A stretch of DNA of 64,000 nucleotides from Clostridium sp. (GTDB lineage: Bacteria > Bacillota > Clostridia > Clostridiales > Clostridiaceae). The notes beneath the pieces were generated by a model that was not told where the DNA came from, made no database searches, and was given only the letters and a program-made list of their open reading frames with translations. The DNA lies in contig SVCL01000091.1 in the NCBI GenBank assembly GCA_015058405.1, positions 26,201 through 90,200 of the forward strand, given 5' to 3'. Of the stretch, positions 9,371-18,357 are shown in pieces. The translations under genes and the position numbers were made by a program. Each line of letters opens with the position of its first letter. The stretch's first letter is position 1.

Positions 9371-10237
9371 TTATTTATTAATTATCATAGTATCTTCATT
9401 AAATTTATAATATCCACCTATTATTGTAGCTTTTGAAGTGGGAGCGTGACCTATTTCGGATGTTTTTATTATTGGTATATCTTTGTTATCTACTATTCTT
9501 ATTATAAGTTCTTCTACAGTAGGAGTTAACTTATCTCTTTCCATTTCTGTAAATGATCCTAGTATAATACCATTGCATTTTTCAAAGGCACCTAATAGTT
9601 TATAACATGTAAGATAAGTAGTTATTTTAGCTACATTCCCACCTAGACTTTCTATTAATAGTATTTTATCTTTAAAGTCAGGCATGTATTTAGTTCCAGC
9701 AAGTTTTAGAGAACAACGTAAGTTTCCACCAACTAATGTACCTTCCATCTTTTCTCCTTGAAGCCATTTGTAAGAAAAATTAAGGAGATTATCATTATCT
9801 TCGTTAATAAAGCTTATAAAGTCATTTAATGAATTAGATGTTTTATCAAGAGCTATATTTCGTATTTGGTATAAATAATTGTGAGTATTTGTTTTAGCAT
9901 ATAAGCTGTTTAATATTACAGATAAATCACTATAGCCAAAGTATGGTTTATAGTGGTTTGTTATATATTCAAAGTCTAAAAACTCTAAAACTTCATTGGC
10001 TAAGTCACCACCAGATACGTCACAAATAATATCAATAGAATCATCCTTATAAAGTTTCATGAGTTCATAAGCACGTTTTTTAGGGCTAAAGCTTATATTT
10101 TCACTTTCTTCGTATATGGTATCTGATTTTATTATGTTAATGTTTTTTTCTTTTAAAAAACTTTCTAAAGAATTTATAATTTCTTCTTGTTTTTCTTTTA
10201 ATCCATTAGATAGACTTATTAAACCTATAGATTTCAT
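9371..10237 (-). CDS. S66-family LD-carboxypeptidase/MccF-like serine peptidase
   Basis: Cytosolic serine peptidase of family S66, which includes murein tetrapeptide LD-carboxypeptidase and the microcin C self-immunity protein MccF. It is 288 aa, near the family length. The Ser-Glu-His triad is readable: nucleophile Ser103 in GYSDLS, Glu196 in LLIESLGG and His264 in IGHAPTSKA. Oxyanion-loop residues appear in CDVSGGD at 72-78. There is no signal peptide. The ribosome site is GGAGG 7 bases before ATG. A terminator separates it from the upstream CarD-like gene. Peptidoglycan recycling versus peptide-nucleotide detoxification cannot be decided from sequence. Confidence 0.85.
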   Translation of the reverse strand: MKSIGLISLSNGLKEKQEEIINSLESFLKEKNINIIKSDTIYEESENISFSPKKRAYELMKLYKDDSIDIICDVSGGDLANEVLEFLDFEYITNHYKPYFGYSDLSVILNSLYAKTNTHNYLYQIRNIALDKTSNSLNDFISFINEDNDNLLNFSYKWLQGEKMEGTLVGGNLRCSLKLAGTKYMPDFKDKILLIESLGGNVAKITTYLTCYKLLGAFEKCNGIILGSFTEMERDKLTPTVEELIIRIVDNKDIPIIKTSEIGHAPTSKATIIGGYYKFNEDTMIINK

Positions 10238-10254
10238 TATTTACCTCCTAAAAA

Positions 10255-10289
10255 CATAAGGAAGCAGCTAAAAAGGCTACTTCCTTATG
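10255..10289 (-). terminator. Terminator of the CarD-like gene
   Basis: On the minus strand CATAAGGAAG pairs with CTTCCTTATG, extended by AGC pairs around a short T-rich loop, and is followed by TTTTTA. It lies between the CarD-like gene and the S66 peptidase gene. Confidence 0.8.
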
Positions 10290-10319
10290 CATGAATAAAT
10301 TCTATATATGTAAAGCTAA

Positions 10320-10808
10320 TTAAGCAAGTAAATGAGCTAAAAGATCACTTGCTTCATCCTTTGTAATATTTTTTATTAATGAAATTTCTTCTGATAGTAC
10401 CTTTTTTGTTGTATTATACATTTGATTTTCACTAGAATTTAGCGAATGTTGTTTTCTTGCATAGTATAAATTAGAAAAAACGTCAACATAATCTTTTAAA
10501 GTACCAGATTTTATTTTTTCTAAATTACTTTCATATCTATCTTTGCATTTACTTTTGCTTAGAAATTCATCATCGATATTATATTTTTTTATATTAGATA
10601 ATACTGAATCAAGTGTAGTAATATCACTTACAAGACGAATACTTGAGTTTTCTAATTTATTAAAGGGTAACATTAATTTGAGAGAATTATGTATTAGATG
10701 AATGTTACAAAATTTTTTTAATTCCCCATGGAATTCTTTCTCTTCAATAAGATCGATAATACCAACACCTTGATTTGGGTATACAATCTTGTCTCCTTCT
10801 TTAAACAT
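10320..10808 (-). CDS. CarD/CdnL-family transcription regulator
   Basis: Protein of the CarD/CdnL/TRCF family, 162 aa. These proteins bind the RNA polymerase beta subunit and stabilise open promoter complexes. The N-terminal RNA-polymerase-interacting domain starts FKEGDKIVYPNQGVGII and extends to about residue 60. The helical C-terminal part (about 70-160, with LYYARKQHSLNSSENQM) matches the DNA-contacting region. The start has GGAGG 8 bases upstream. On the minus strand a TATAAT box at 10838-10843 lies 30 bases before the start. The target genes are unknown. Confidence 0.88.
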   Translation of the reverse strand: MFKEGDKIVYPNQGVGIIDLIEEKEFHGELKKFCNIHLIHNSLKLMLPFNKLENSSIRLVSDITTLDSVLSNIKKYNIDDEFLSKSKCKDRYESNLEKIKSGTLKDYVDVFSNLYYARKQHSLNSSENQMYNTTKKVLSEEISLIKNITKDEASDLLAHLLA

Positions 10809-10995
10809 ATTTGCACCTCCAATAGTCTTATATTTATATTATATCATAAATTTCAAAAAATATAAATGTTTAGTTTATCATACTATATATATTGATGTCA
10901 ATATGAATAGCATGAAAAGTTTGTAAACTTATACATTGTGTTATATAAAAAGATTATCGCAGAATGTGCATATGTAAAATATATAATTAATATAA

Positions 10996-11024
10996 TTACA
11001 TAAAAAGTAATTATATGTTATAAT
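10996..11024 (+). promoter_or_regulatory. Sigma-A promoter of the DegS/DegU-like operon
   Basis: TTACAT, 17 bases, TATAAT, 41 bases before the kinase start. A second match (TTGTAA, 17 bases, TATAAA at 10921-10949) lies further upstream, so two start sites are possible. Confidence 0.65.
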
Positions 11025-11065
11025 TCATTTGTATTATTATGACTTAATGTATGGAAGGGTGAAAT

Positions 11066-12202
11066 ATGAACAAAGATATTAACGAAATTTTATCCTTAGT
11101 AATAAACGATATTCATAAAGGACAAGAAAAGATAATTAATATTACAGAAAGTTTAAAGAGCCAATATAAGAAGTATGAAGAAGAGCTTAGAGAAATAAAT
11201 GAAGAAATCAATGAATTAGTAGCTGAAGTCATACAATTAGAAAAAGAAGACAAAAAGATGAGACGTAAACTTGCAGATGTTTCTGCAAACTTTCAAGAAG
11301 ATGATAGTGAAATGAAAAAAGTTTACGAAGAGGCCTTAAATGTAAGAGTTGAGTATGTTACTAAGCAAAAAGAAGAAAATAGACTTAAGTCTAAAAGATC
11401 TAATTTAGAAAAGCTTGTAAAAGAAAATAGAAATAACATACAAGATGCTGATTCTGTTATAGAGCAAGTAAGTGTTGCACTAAATTATTTAAAAAGAGAT
11501 GTAGGTGGCAATATAGATGATGTTGACGAAAAAAATAAGATAGCATATTCTGTTAGATTTACAAAAGCTCAAGAAAAGGAACGTAATAGAATAGCTAGAG
11601 AAATACATGACGGACCAGCTCAATATCTGGCAAGTACAATAATGAGATTAGATTTCTGTAAGATGCTTCTAAGTAGAGATTTGGAAAAAGGGTTAATGGA
11701 ACTAGATGATTTAAAAGGTAATGTTAAGAAAACATTAAAGGAAGTAAGAGGAATAATTTTGGATTTAAAGCCACCATTTTTAAATGGAGTAACATTAGAA
11801 AATGCTATTTATGATTTGAAGGAGGCTTTTCAAGACGACACTAACATAAACTTTAACGTTAAGATGAAAGTGAGTAATAAAGTAATAGAATATGTTTTAG
11901 AAGTTGCTATATATAGAATGATACAAGAAATTTTACATAATATAAAAAAGCATTCAAATGCACAGAATGCTTCTTTGAAATTAGAAATAGGTTATGATAA
12001 TATATATATTGATTTGCAAGATGATGGAAAAGGATTTGATGTAGAAAAAGTTATTAGAGATGTAAGAATAAATAATAAACATTATGGAATACTAGGTATA
12101 TACGATAGAGTATATGAACTTAACGGAGAAATTACAATAGAATCAAGTGAAAACGAGGGTACTAAATATAAAATTAAATTACCTATAAACAGGGGGAAAT
12201 AA
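11066..12202 (+). CDS. degS: DegS-like cytosolic sensor histidine kinase
   Basis: Histidine kinase, 378 aa, with no membrane segment. Residues 1-175 are the DegS-type sensor region: highly charged and heptad-rich, predicted as a long coiled coil. HisKA_3 follows with REIHDGPAQ and phospho-acceptor His181. The ATPase domain (about 270-375) has an N box in MIQEILHNIKKHSNA and a G box in DDGKGFD. It sits 3 bases before a NarL-type response regulator, so the pair forms a DegS/DegU-like system. In Bacillus this system governs secreted enzymes and motility; the clostridial regulon is not shown here. Confidence 0.88.
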   Translation: MNKDINEILSLVINDIHKGQEKIINITESLKSQYKKYEEELREINEEINELVAEVIQLEKEDKKMRRKLADVSANFQEDDSEMKKVYEEALNVRVEYVTKQKEENRLKSKRSNLEKLVKENRNNIQDADSVIEQVSVALNYLKRDVGGNIDDVDEKNKIAYSVRFTKAQEKERNRIAREIHDGPAQYLASTIMRLDFCKMLLSRDLEKGLMELDDLKGNVKKTLKEVRGIILDLKPPFLNGVTLENAIYDLKEAFQDDTNINFNVKMKVSNKVIEYVLEVAIYRMIQEILHNIKKHSNAQNASLKLEIGYDNIYIDLQDDGKGFDVEKVIRDVRINNKHYGILGIYDRVYELNGEITIESSENEGTKYKIKLPINRGK

Positions 12203-12205
12203 AAA

Positions 12206-12856
12206 GTGATAAAATTAGCTATAACAGATGATCATGCTTTAATAAGAGAAGGATTAATCAGGATTTTAAGCTATGAAGATGATTTACAAATAGAAATAGA
12301 AAGTAATAGTGGGGAAGATCTTATTTCTAAGTTACATAATAATATGGTTGATATAGTTTTATTAGATATAAATATGGAAAAATTAGATGGAGTTGAGACT
12401 TTAAGTTTAATAAGAAAGATTTGGCCAGATTTAAAAGTTATCTTTTTAACTGTTGAAAAACAAAGAAGAACTATAAAAGAAGTATTAGAACTAGGTGCTA
12501 ATGGATATGTATTGAAGGAATCAGCAGGAAGTGAGATTACAAGCGCTATAAGAGCAGTATATTCAGGAAAAAGGTATATAGACAAGAGTTTAATTGAAAG
12601 TGTGATAATTGATGAGTTTTCGGAAGAAAGAGAAATATTAAAAAAATTATCTGCAAGAGAATTAAGCGTATTAATTAAGTTATCAGAAGGAAAAAAGAAT
12701 AAAGAGATAGGTGAAGAATTATTTTTATCGGAAAAAACCGTTAAAAATTATGTTACTAGCATATTTAAGAAAATAAACGTTGAAGATAGAGTTCATGCGG
12801 CTTTGTTTGCAATTGAGAACAAGGCAAAAGAGTATTACGAAAATCAAAATAAGTAA
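12206..12856 (+). CDS. degU: DegU-like response regulator (NarL/LuxR type)
   Basis: DNA-binding response regulator, 216 aa. The receiver domain spans about 1-120, with the acidic pocket DDH at 8-10, phospho-acceptor Asp54 in VLLDINM, Thr84 in FLTVEK and Lys106 in VLKESA. The LuxR-type helix-turn-helix spans about 148-212: LSARELSVLIKLSEG then NKEIGEELFLSEKTVKNYVT. The start is GTG, 3 bases after the kinase stop. It should be phosphorylated by the adjacent DegS-like kinase. Confidence 0.9.
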   Translation: MIKLAITDDHALIREGLIRILSYEDDLQIEIESNSGEDLISKLHNNMVDIVLLDINMEKLDGVETLSLIRKIWPDLKVIFLTVEKQRRTIKEVLELGANGYVLKESAGSEITSAIRAVYSGKRYIDKSLIESVIIDEFSEEREILKKLSARELSVLIKLSEGKKNKEIGEELFLSEKTVKNYVTSIFKKINVEDRVHAALFAIENKAKEYYENQNK

Positions 12857-12862
12857 AAACGG

Positions 12863-12895
12863 GACTAAAGTCCTATAAAAAAAGGGACGTTAGTC
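12863..12895 (+). terminator. Hairpin after degU
   Basis: GACTAA-A-GTCC pairs with GGAC-G-TTAGTC around an A-rich loop. No T tract follows directly, so termination here would be weak. A better terminator lies at 13041-13067. Confidence 0.35.
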
Positions 12896-12920
12896 ATCTA
12901 GTATTTTATTATTAAATAAG

Positions 12921-13067
12921 TATAATAAGAGTATAGGTAATTTACCTCTTGCTTCAAAGTAAATTAACCCATAATTTACTTGATAGTTTCCCACCTATTA
13001 AGAAGCAAGTAAATATTTTTTATCGTTTGCAGTTTAAAAAGCCATCTACAGTATAGGTGGTTTTTTT
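12921..13067 (+). ncRNA. Candidate structured RNA between degU and the metallopeptidase gene
   Basis: A TATAAT box at 12921-12926 precedes a densely structured stretch. AGGTAATTTACCT is a small hairpin. CTTGCTTC (12948-12955) pairs with GAAGCAAG (13002-13009) and encloses an AAGTAAATT/AATTTACTT hairpin; a T-rich tract follows. A second hairpin ends in T7 (13041-13067). CCACCTAT near 12991 could pair instead with ATAGGTGG of the last hairpin, as in an attenuator. I match it to no known riboswitch class. It may be a small RNA or a leader. Confidence 0.35.
13041..13067 (+). terminator. Intrinsic terminator upstream of the metallopeptidase gene
   Basis: CCATCTA and TAGGTGG form a stem with one G-T pair over a short loop, followed by T7. 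It lies 39 bases before the next start codon. Confidence 0.72.
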
Positions 13068-13105
13068 ACGTCCAAAATTATAGATAGTATATAGAGGATA
13101 CATTA

Positions 13106-13768
13106 ATGAGTGACTTTGAATATAAAATTGAGTATAAAAAGAGAAAAACTATAAGTATAGTTATTGAAAATAAAAATAGCGTATTAATTAAAGTACCTAT
13201 AGGGACTAGTAATGAAACTATTAATAAAGTAATAGAAAAGAAAAGAAAGTGGATTATTTCTAAGTTAGAAATGATGTCAGAAAGAAAAGAACTTAAGGAA
13301 AACGAAATTCTTTATTTAGGAAATGTAACTAAAATAAAAGTTATAGTACAACCATTTATAAAAAGAGACTTTGTAGTGGTTATAAACCATGAAATAGTGG
13401 TAAATGTATCTTCAAGGGATAAGTATAAAAGGATATTAGAAAAGTGGCTTAGAGAAGAGGCTAAGAAGGTTATAGAGGACAAGATAAATAAGTATTGTAC
13501 TATAATAAATAAAGTTCCTAAGGAAGTTAAGATAAAAGAACAGAAGACCAAGTGGGGGAGTTGCACATATGACAATAGAATCTTTTTTAACTGGAAGTTG
13601 ATTATGGCTAGGGAAGAAGCTATTGAATATGTGGTAGTGCATGAGATGTGCCATATGATCCATAAAAATCATTCTAAAGAATATTGGAGTACAGTGGAAG
13701 CATTTATGCCATCATATAAAAAAGAGCATAATTGGTTAAAGGAAAATGGATATTTGCTTAGACTTTAA
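13106..13768 (+). CDS. YgjP/SprT-like zinc metallopeptidase-fold protein (DUF45)
   Basis: M48-type metal-dependent hydrolase family (YgjP, DUF45/WLM-like), 220 aa. The zinc motif is VVHEMCHMIHKNHSKEYW, giving HExxH at about 175-179 and a downstream His and Glu pattern. It is preceded by the family block KWGSCTYDNRIFFNWKLIMA at about 150-170. No signal peptide or membrane segment, so it is cytosolic. The ribosome site GAGGA is 7 bases upstream. It stands alone behind a terminator. The in vivo substrate is not established for the family. Confidence 0.85.
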   Translation: MSDFEYKIEYKKRKTISIVIENKNSVLIKVPIGTSNETINKVIEKKRKWIISKLEMMSERKELKENEILYLGNVTKIKVIVQPFIKRDFVVVINHEIVVNVSSRDKYKRILEKWLREEAKKVIEDKINKYCTIINKVPKEVKIKEQKTKWGSCTYDNRIFFNWKLIMAREEAIEYVVVHEMCHMIHKNHSKEYWSTVEAFMPSYKKEHNWLKENGYLLRL

Positions 13769-13778
13769 TATATATGAA

Positions 13779-13887
13779 TAAAGGATTCTGTATCAAAAGA
13801 CTTAAAACAATAATGTTATATTATATTTTTTGATATCATAACATCTTTAGTATTTAAATAATTCCTTTTGATACAACATCCTTTATA
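13779..13887. repeat. Palindromic element C
   Basis: About 109 bp with inverted ends AAAGGATTCTGTATCAAAAG and CTTTTGATACAACATCCTTT. Read on the minus strand it contains AATACTAAAGATGTTATGAT, the same block found in element B and in part in element A. It separates convergent genes and overlaps the last codon and stop of the methyltransferase remnant. Confidence 0.75.
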
Positions 13888-14368
13888 TTTTTTGAACAAT
13901 ATAATCTATAAAGCCCTGTCTTATAACGTAACCTTCATATATTCTTTCTAAAACTCTATCTTCTTTATATAATATTTTCATATCTTTAAAAAGTTTATCT
14001 GTTTCCTTTTCATCAAAATAAGAATGTATAGTAGGAATACCATTTTCAATTTGTATATATTGATAATTACTTTGGTCTTCTCCTACCTTAAAGCGATGAT
14101 CTTTTGTAGTAAGAAAGTTAACAAATAATAAACCATCTTTCTTTAATACACGCTTCATTTCTGATAAAGATTTTTTTATATCTGCTTTATTCATATGGAA
14201 TACTGAGTTATATTCAAGTCCAGTTACTGCATAGCCAGACTCTAAAAATAAACTTAAGGGAGGTTGATTTCCTCCAGCACCACAATCTAAAACAGTTTTT
14301 TCTAAAGATGAATTATTACAAAACATAAGAAATCTATAAAGTGGGATTTGTCTAAATACTTCATTCAT
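13883..14368 (-). pseudogene. SAM-dependent methyltransferase with in-frame internal deletion
   Basis: A 161-aa frame resembling class I methyltransferases of about 200-240 aa. Motif I is present (VLDCGAGGNQPPLSLFLESG around 26-45), and so are the later SVFHMNKADIKKSLSEMKRV and KKDGLLFVNFLT blocks. GLEYN is joined directly to SVFHMNK, so roughly 40 residues between beta-2 and beta-4 are absent. These normally include the adenine contact (GD motif) and most of the SAM pocket. The reading frame is open, so the deletion was a multiple of three; TATAAC-like repeats at the junction could have mediated it. The product is probably inactive. Its 3' end overlaps element C. Confidence 0.65.
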
Positions 14369-14450
14369 TAATTATCATCCTTTCTTTTGTAACTTCTCTT
14401 TGTGCTATAACACTTTATTGGGAAAAATGGATTTTATTAGTGAGAGAAAA

Positions 14451-14493
14451 GCGAAAAAATACCCATGTATAGCAAGTTTTTTATATACATGGG
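14451..14493 (-). terminator. Terminator of the mscS-like gene
   Basis: On the minus strand CCCATGTATA pairs with TATACATGGG over a 12-base loop and is followed by TATTTTTTCG. It lies 30 bases after the mscS stop. Confidence 0.82.
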
Positions 14494-14522
14494 AATACTA
14501 AAATAAATATTTTTTAAAATAT

Positions 14523-15329
14523 TTATTTCATATGTATATCCATTTGAGGATATGGAATTGAAATGTTTTCTTCGTCAAATTTAATTTTTGCTTCTTCCAA
14601 AAGATAAAAATGAACATCCCAGTAATCATCAGTTTTAGTCCAAGCTCTAACTATAAAGTTAACTGAGTTATCAGCATGTTCTGATATGCTGATAAAAGGT
14701 TCAGGATCTTTTAAAATACGACTATCTGAATTAACTATATCCCATAATACCTTTTTTACATGATATACATTATCTTCATAAGCTACACCAAAAGTAACAT
14801 CAACTCTTCTAGTATCTCTCATAGAATAATTTACAATACTAGAATTTGCTATACTTCCATTTGGAATCATTATTTCTTTATTATCTGGAGTAAGTAAATA
14901 AGTATAAAATAATTTTATATGTTCCACTCTACCAGAATGACCTGCTGTTTCTATAAAATCTCCAACACTAAAAGGTCTCATAAATAATAATATAACTCCA
15001 CCTGCAAAGTTTGATAGACTTCCTTGAAGGGCTAAACCAACAGCCAAACCAGCAGAAGTTATCATAGCAGCAAAGCTTGCTGTATCAATACCTACATATC
15101 CAGCTAAAGAAACTGCTAATATAATTTTTAATATAGCATTAGATATAGCTCTTAAAAATGAATGGAGAGTAGGGTCAAAAGTTCTTTTTTCAATTACCTT
15201 ATCTAAAGATTTAAGGAGTTTATTTATTATTTTCCATCCTATCACTAAGAATATTACTCCTAGTATAAGCCTTAAACCATGAGTAAAGCACCAATCAACT
15301 AATTTGTCTAATAATTGTTCTAAAGTCAC
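14523..15329 (-). CDS. mscS: Small-conductance mechanosensitive channel (MscS family)
   Basis: Inner-membrane channel that opens under membrane tension and releases solutes on hypo-osmotic shock. It is 268 aa, close to E. coli MscS. Three membrane segments are visible at about 15-38, 60-82 and 88-118. The last has the pore-helix pattern AGLAVGLALQGSLSNFAGGV. The beta domain follows with RPFSVGDFIE and PNGSIANSSIVNYS, then the alpha-beta domain. The start is GTG with GGAGG 8 bases upstream. It is a single-gene unit. Confidence 0.93.
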   Translation of the reverse strand: MTLEQLLDKLVDWCFTHGLRLILGVIFLVIGWKIINKLLKSLDKVIEKRTFDPTLHSFLRAISNAILKIILAVSLAGYVGIDTASFAAMITSAGLAVGLALQGSLSNFAGGVILLFMRPFSVGDFIETAGHSGRVEHIKLFYTYLLTPDNKEIMIPNGSIANSSIVNYSMRDTRRVDVTFGVAYEDNVYHVKKVLWDIVNSDSRILKDPEPFISISEHADNSVNFIVRAWTKTDDYWDVHFYLLEEAKIKFDEENISIPYPQMDIHMK

Positions 15330-15582
15330 AAAAAAAACCTCCTTATCATCTTATAAGTATAAGGATAAATTTAGTAAAATACAATATTAATGTTTTGAGA
15401 AATGATTTACAAAAATACTAATGTATGATAATATGGAATAAAATATTTGCACTTTTTTAACCTTTCGAACAAAATGTTAATAAAATGGTTAAAAAAAGAA
15501 TAAAATATAGAGGTATTAATATTAGGGAAAATGTAGAAAGGCATAAATGTTGTAATATGCGAAAAGATGGAGGATGGTAAGA

Positions 15583-16566
15583 ATGGTAGGAAAAAAGAAG
15601 GTAGCTATACTAGTTAGTTTAGCTGTAGCAATTTCTTCATTAGTAGGATGTTCAGGAAAAAGTGATTTAAAGAAAGTAGGGGTTATACAATATATCCAAC
15701 ATACAGCTTTAGATGCATCAAATGAAGGTTTTGTAGAGGCTCTAAAAGAAAAGGGCTATGAAGATGGAAAGAACATTGAAATTGAACAGCAAAATGCACA
15801 AGGTAAAGTAGATGTGTGTCAACAATTAGCAGGACAGTTTGTTACAGGGCAAAAAGATTTAATATTTGCAATAGCAACTCCAACTGCTCAGGCTGCTTTA
15901 AATGCAACTAAGAATATTCCAATTGTATTTACTTCAGTAACTGACCCAGTAGAAGCAGGTCTTGCAAAAAGTTTAAAAAGTTCTGGAGCAAATATAACAG
16001 GTACTTCTGATAAGGTGAATATTGAAGAACAGTTAGAATTATTTAAAAAGATAGTACCAAATGCTAAAAATATGGGAGTTATATATACAACTTCTGAGGC
16101 AAACTCAATAAACCAAGTAAATGAGCTTAAAGAATTAGCACCTAAGTTTGGTTTAGAAATAAAAGAAATAGGTATAGCTAATATTAATGAAATTAATCAA
16201 AATTTAAATAATGCATTAAGTTCTATAGATAGTTTATATGTACCAACAGATAATAATGTAGCAGCATCTTATGCGTTAGTTGGTGATATATGTGCCAAAA
16301 ATAATTTACCAGCAGTAGCAGCAGAACCAGCATTAGTAGAAAAAGGTGGATTATTATCAAAGGGAATTAATTATAAAGAACTTGGAAAAATGGCAGGATA
16401 TAAAGCTGCAGAAATATTAGATGGTAAGAATCCTTCTGATATAGAAATTGAAAGTATGAAGGAATTAGAATTAACAATAAATACTGATATGGCTAAGAAG
16501 CTTAATATTGAAATTCCAAAAGATTTAGAAGCTACAGCCAAAAAGGTAACTGGAGGGGTTAAGTAG
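15583..16566 (+). CDS. TrpX-like ABC substrate-binding lipoprotein
   Basis: Surface lipoprotein of the PF04392 family (TrpX/YtlA type), 327 aa, which feeds small ligands, often aromatic amino acids, to an ABC importer. The signal peptide ends in lipobox LVGC. The two-lobed binding-protein pattern is seen in GVIQYIQHTALDASNEGF and VFTSVTDPVEAGLA. I use the ATG at 15583, 9 bases after GGAGG; an ATG at 15574 abuts that site and is less likely. The stop overlaps the permease start by one base. In other Firmicutes such operons have a tryptophan T-box leader; none is visible here, so the ligand is uncertain. Confidence 0.88.
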   Translation: MVGKKKVAILVSLAVAISSLVGCSGKSDLKKVGVIQYIQHTALDASNEGFVEALKEKGYEDGKNIEIEQQNAQGKVDVCQQLAGQFVTGQKDLIFAIATPTAQAALNATKNIPIVFTSVTDPVEAGLAKSLKSSGANITGTSDKVNIEEQLELFKKIVPNAKNMGVIYTTSEANSINQVNELKELAPKFGLEIKEIGIANINEINQNLNNALSSIDSLYVPTDNNVAASYALVGDICAKNNLPAVAAEPALVEKGGLLSKGINYKELGKMAGYKAAEILDGKNPSDIEIESMKELELTINTDMAKKLNIEIPKDLEATAKKVTGGVK

Positions 16567-17459
16567 TGGGGCTTTTAATAAACATATTAGAACAAGCATC
16601 TTTGTTCTCTCTGGTAGCGATAGGTGTTTATATTACTTATAAGATACTTGATTTCCCTGATCTTTCTGTAGATGGGACATATCCTTTGGGGGCAAGTATA
16701 GCAGCAATGTTATTATCAAATGGAATTAATCCATTAATTGCAACTGTAGCAGCTTGTATTGGAGGAGCAATAGGTGGATTTTTGACAGCGTTCTTACATG
16801 TTAAGTTAAAGATAAGTAATTTAATGTCAGGAATATTAGTTATGATGGGGTTATATTCCATTAACTTAACTATAATGGGAAAATCAAATATTCCATTATT
16901 AAATATTAAGCATATATTTTCTTATAATATATCGCCTTTAGTAATAGCAGTAATAATACTAGTAGTTATTAAGGTATTGCAAGATTTATTTATGAAAACT
17001 AAACTTGGTTTTCTATTATTTGCAGTAGGAGATAATGAACAGGTTGTAACAACTTTAGGTGTAAATAAGGGAAATATTAAGATATTAGGTCTTATGATAA
17101 GTAATGCTTTAGTAGCTTTAGCAGGAGCACTTACATGTCAATATCAAGGTTATGCTGATGTTGGTATGGGAACTGGAACAGTTGTAAAAGCTCTTGCATG
17201 TGTAATTATAGGAAGTTCGCTTCTTGGAAAAGTTTCTTTTATAAAATCAACAACAGAATCTATAATAGGAACAGTAATTTATTATGCGGCAATTACTTTA
17301 GCATTAAAGCTTGGATTAAATCCAAATTTATTAAATTTATTAACTGCAGTAGTTATAGTAATAGCTTTAGCTAGTGAAGGTAATATTTTTAAGGGTAGAA
17401 AAAAGGTAAAGGGTGGTGTTGTAGATGTTAAAAATACAGAATCTATCAAAAACATTTAA
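16566..17459 (+). CDS. ABC transporter permease (TrpY-like)
   Basis: Integral membrane permease of the BPD_transp_2 fold, 297 aa. It partners the preceding lipoprotein and following ATPase. Hydrophobic segments run through the protein, including FSLVAIGVYITYKILDF at the start. The family pattern DFPDLSVDGTYPLGAS lies near 27-42 and GFLLFAVGDNEQVVTTLGV near 148-166. The GTG start overlaps the previous stop (TAGTG), with GGAGGGG just upstream. Its last 35 bases overlap the ATPase gene. Confidence 0.9.
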   Translation: MGLLINILEQASLFSLVAIGVYITYKILDFPDLSVDGTYPLGASIAAMLLSNGINPLIATVAACIGGAIGGFLTAFLHVKLKISNLMSGILVMMGLYSINLTIMGKSNIPLLNIKHIFSYNISPLVIAVIILVVIKVLQDLFMKTKLGFLLFAVGDNEQVVTTLGVNKGNIKILGLMISNALVALAGALTCQYQGYADVGMGTGTVVKALACVIIGSSLLGKVSFIKSTTESIIGTVIYYAAITLALKLGLNPNLLNLLTAVVIVIALASEGNIFKGRKKVKGGVVDVKNTESIKNI

Positions 17460-18219
17460 TCCTAATACTATTAATGAGAATAAGGTATTTGATAATATAT
17501 CATTAGAGGTTAACAAAGGTGATTTTATTGCTATAATTGGTTCAAATGGAGCAGGAAAATCAACACTTTTAAATATAATAGCAGGTAGCATTGAAGAGGA
17601 CTCAGGTATTATTTTAATAGATGGAAAAGATGTATCTAAAAAAAGTGAGTACATAAGAGCTAAAGAAATAGGAAGAGTATTTCAAAATCCATCTGTAGGA
17701 GTTTCTCCTAAAATGACTATATTGGAAAATCTTTCACTAGCAGATAATAAGGGTAAAAAATATGGATTGTCCCTAGGGATAAACAAAAAGAGGATTGAAT
17801 ATTATAAAAAATTACTTAAGGAAGTAGATTTAGGTCTTGAAGATAAGCTATATAACAAAGTAGAACTTTTATCAGGTGGTCAAAGACAGGCATTAACATT
17901 GCTTATGGCAGTAATGTCTAATCCTAAGATTCTATTGTTAGATGAGCATACAGCAGCTCTTGATCCTAAAACATCTGAAAAGATAATGGATATAACTAAA
18001 AAGATAGTTAAGGAAAAAGGAATAACTACTTTAATGGTAACTCATAATTTAAAACATGCTATGGAATGTGGAAATAGACTTTTCATGATGCATAGAGGAG
18101 AAATAGTAGTAGATGTTAAGGAAAAAGAAAAGAAGACCTTAAATACAGATAAGCTTTTTGACTTATTTGAACAAGTTAATATGAAAAATGACTTAAGTGA
18201 TAGAACATTATTTGGTTAA
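17425..18219 (+). CDS. ABC transporter ATPase (TrpZ-like)
   Basis: ATPase subunit, 264 aa, third gene of the lipoprotein-permease-ATPase operon. Walker A GSNGAGKST is near 38-46, the signature LLSGGQRQ near 150-157, Walker B ILLLDEHTAALDP near 170-182 and the H-loop His in VTHNLKHA. The overlap of 35 bases with the permease gene indicates coupled translation. A strong terminator follows. Confidence 0.92.
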   Translation: MLKIQNLSKTFNPNTINENKVFDNISLEVNKGDFIAIIGSNGAGKSTLLNIIAGSIEEDSGIILIDGKDVSKKSEYIRAKEIGRVFQNPSVGVSPKMTILENLSLADNKGKKYGLSLGINKKRIEYYKKLLKEVDLGLEDKLYNKVELLSGGQRQALTLLMAVMSNPKILLLDEHTAALDPKTSEKIMDITKKIVKEKGITTLMVTHNLKHAMECGNRLFMMHRGEIVVDVKEKEKKTLNTDKLFDLFEQVNMKNDLSDRTLFG

Positions 18220-18249
18220 TAATATAATTTATTATAAATTCTACTTATC

Positions 18250-18306
18250 AAAGTGCATTTAAAATACTTAATATTAAGTGTTTTAAGTGCACTTTATTAT
18301 TTTTTG
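18250..18306 (+). terminator. Terminator after the TrpXYZ-like operon
   Basis: A long stem built from AAAGTGCA(TT)TAAAA and TTTTAAGTGCACTTT with an inner ACTTAATATTAAGT hairpin is followed by ATTATTTTTTGG. Confidence 0.85.
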
Positions 18307-18357
18307 GATTTTAATTTTATGGTAATATATAAAGATAGAAAGAGGGGAAAGTTTCAT

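Noticed and set aside
15330..15582. T-box leader before the TrpX-like transporter
   Set aside because: No T-box AGGGTGGNACCGCG-like motif and no suitable antiterminator.
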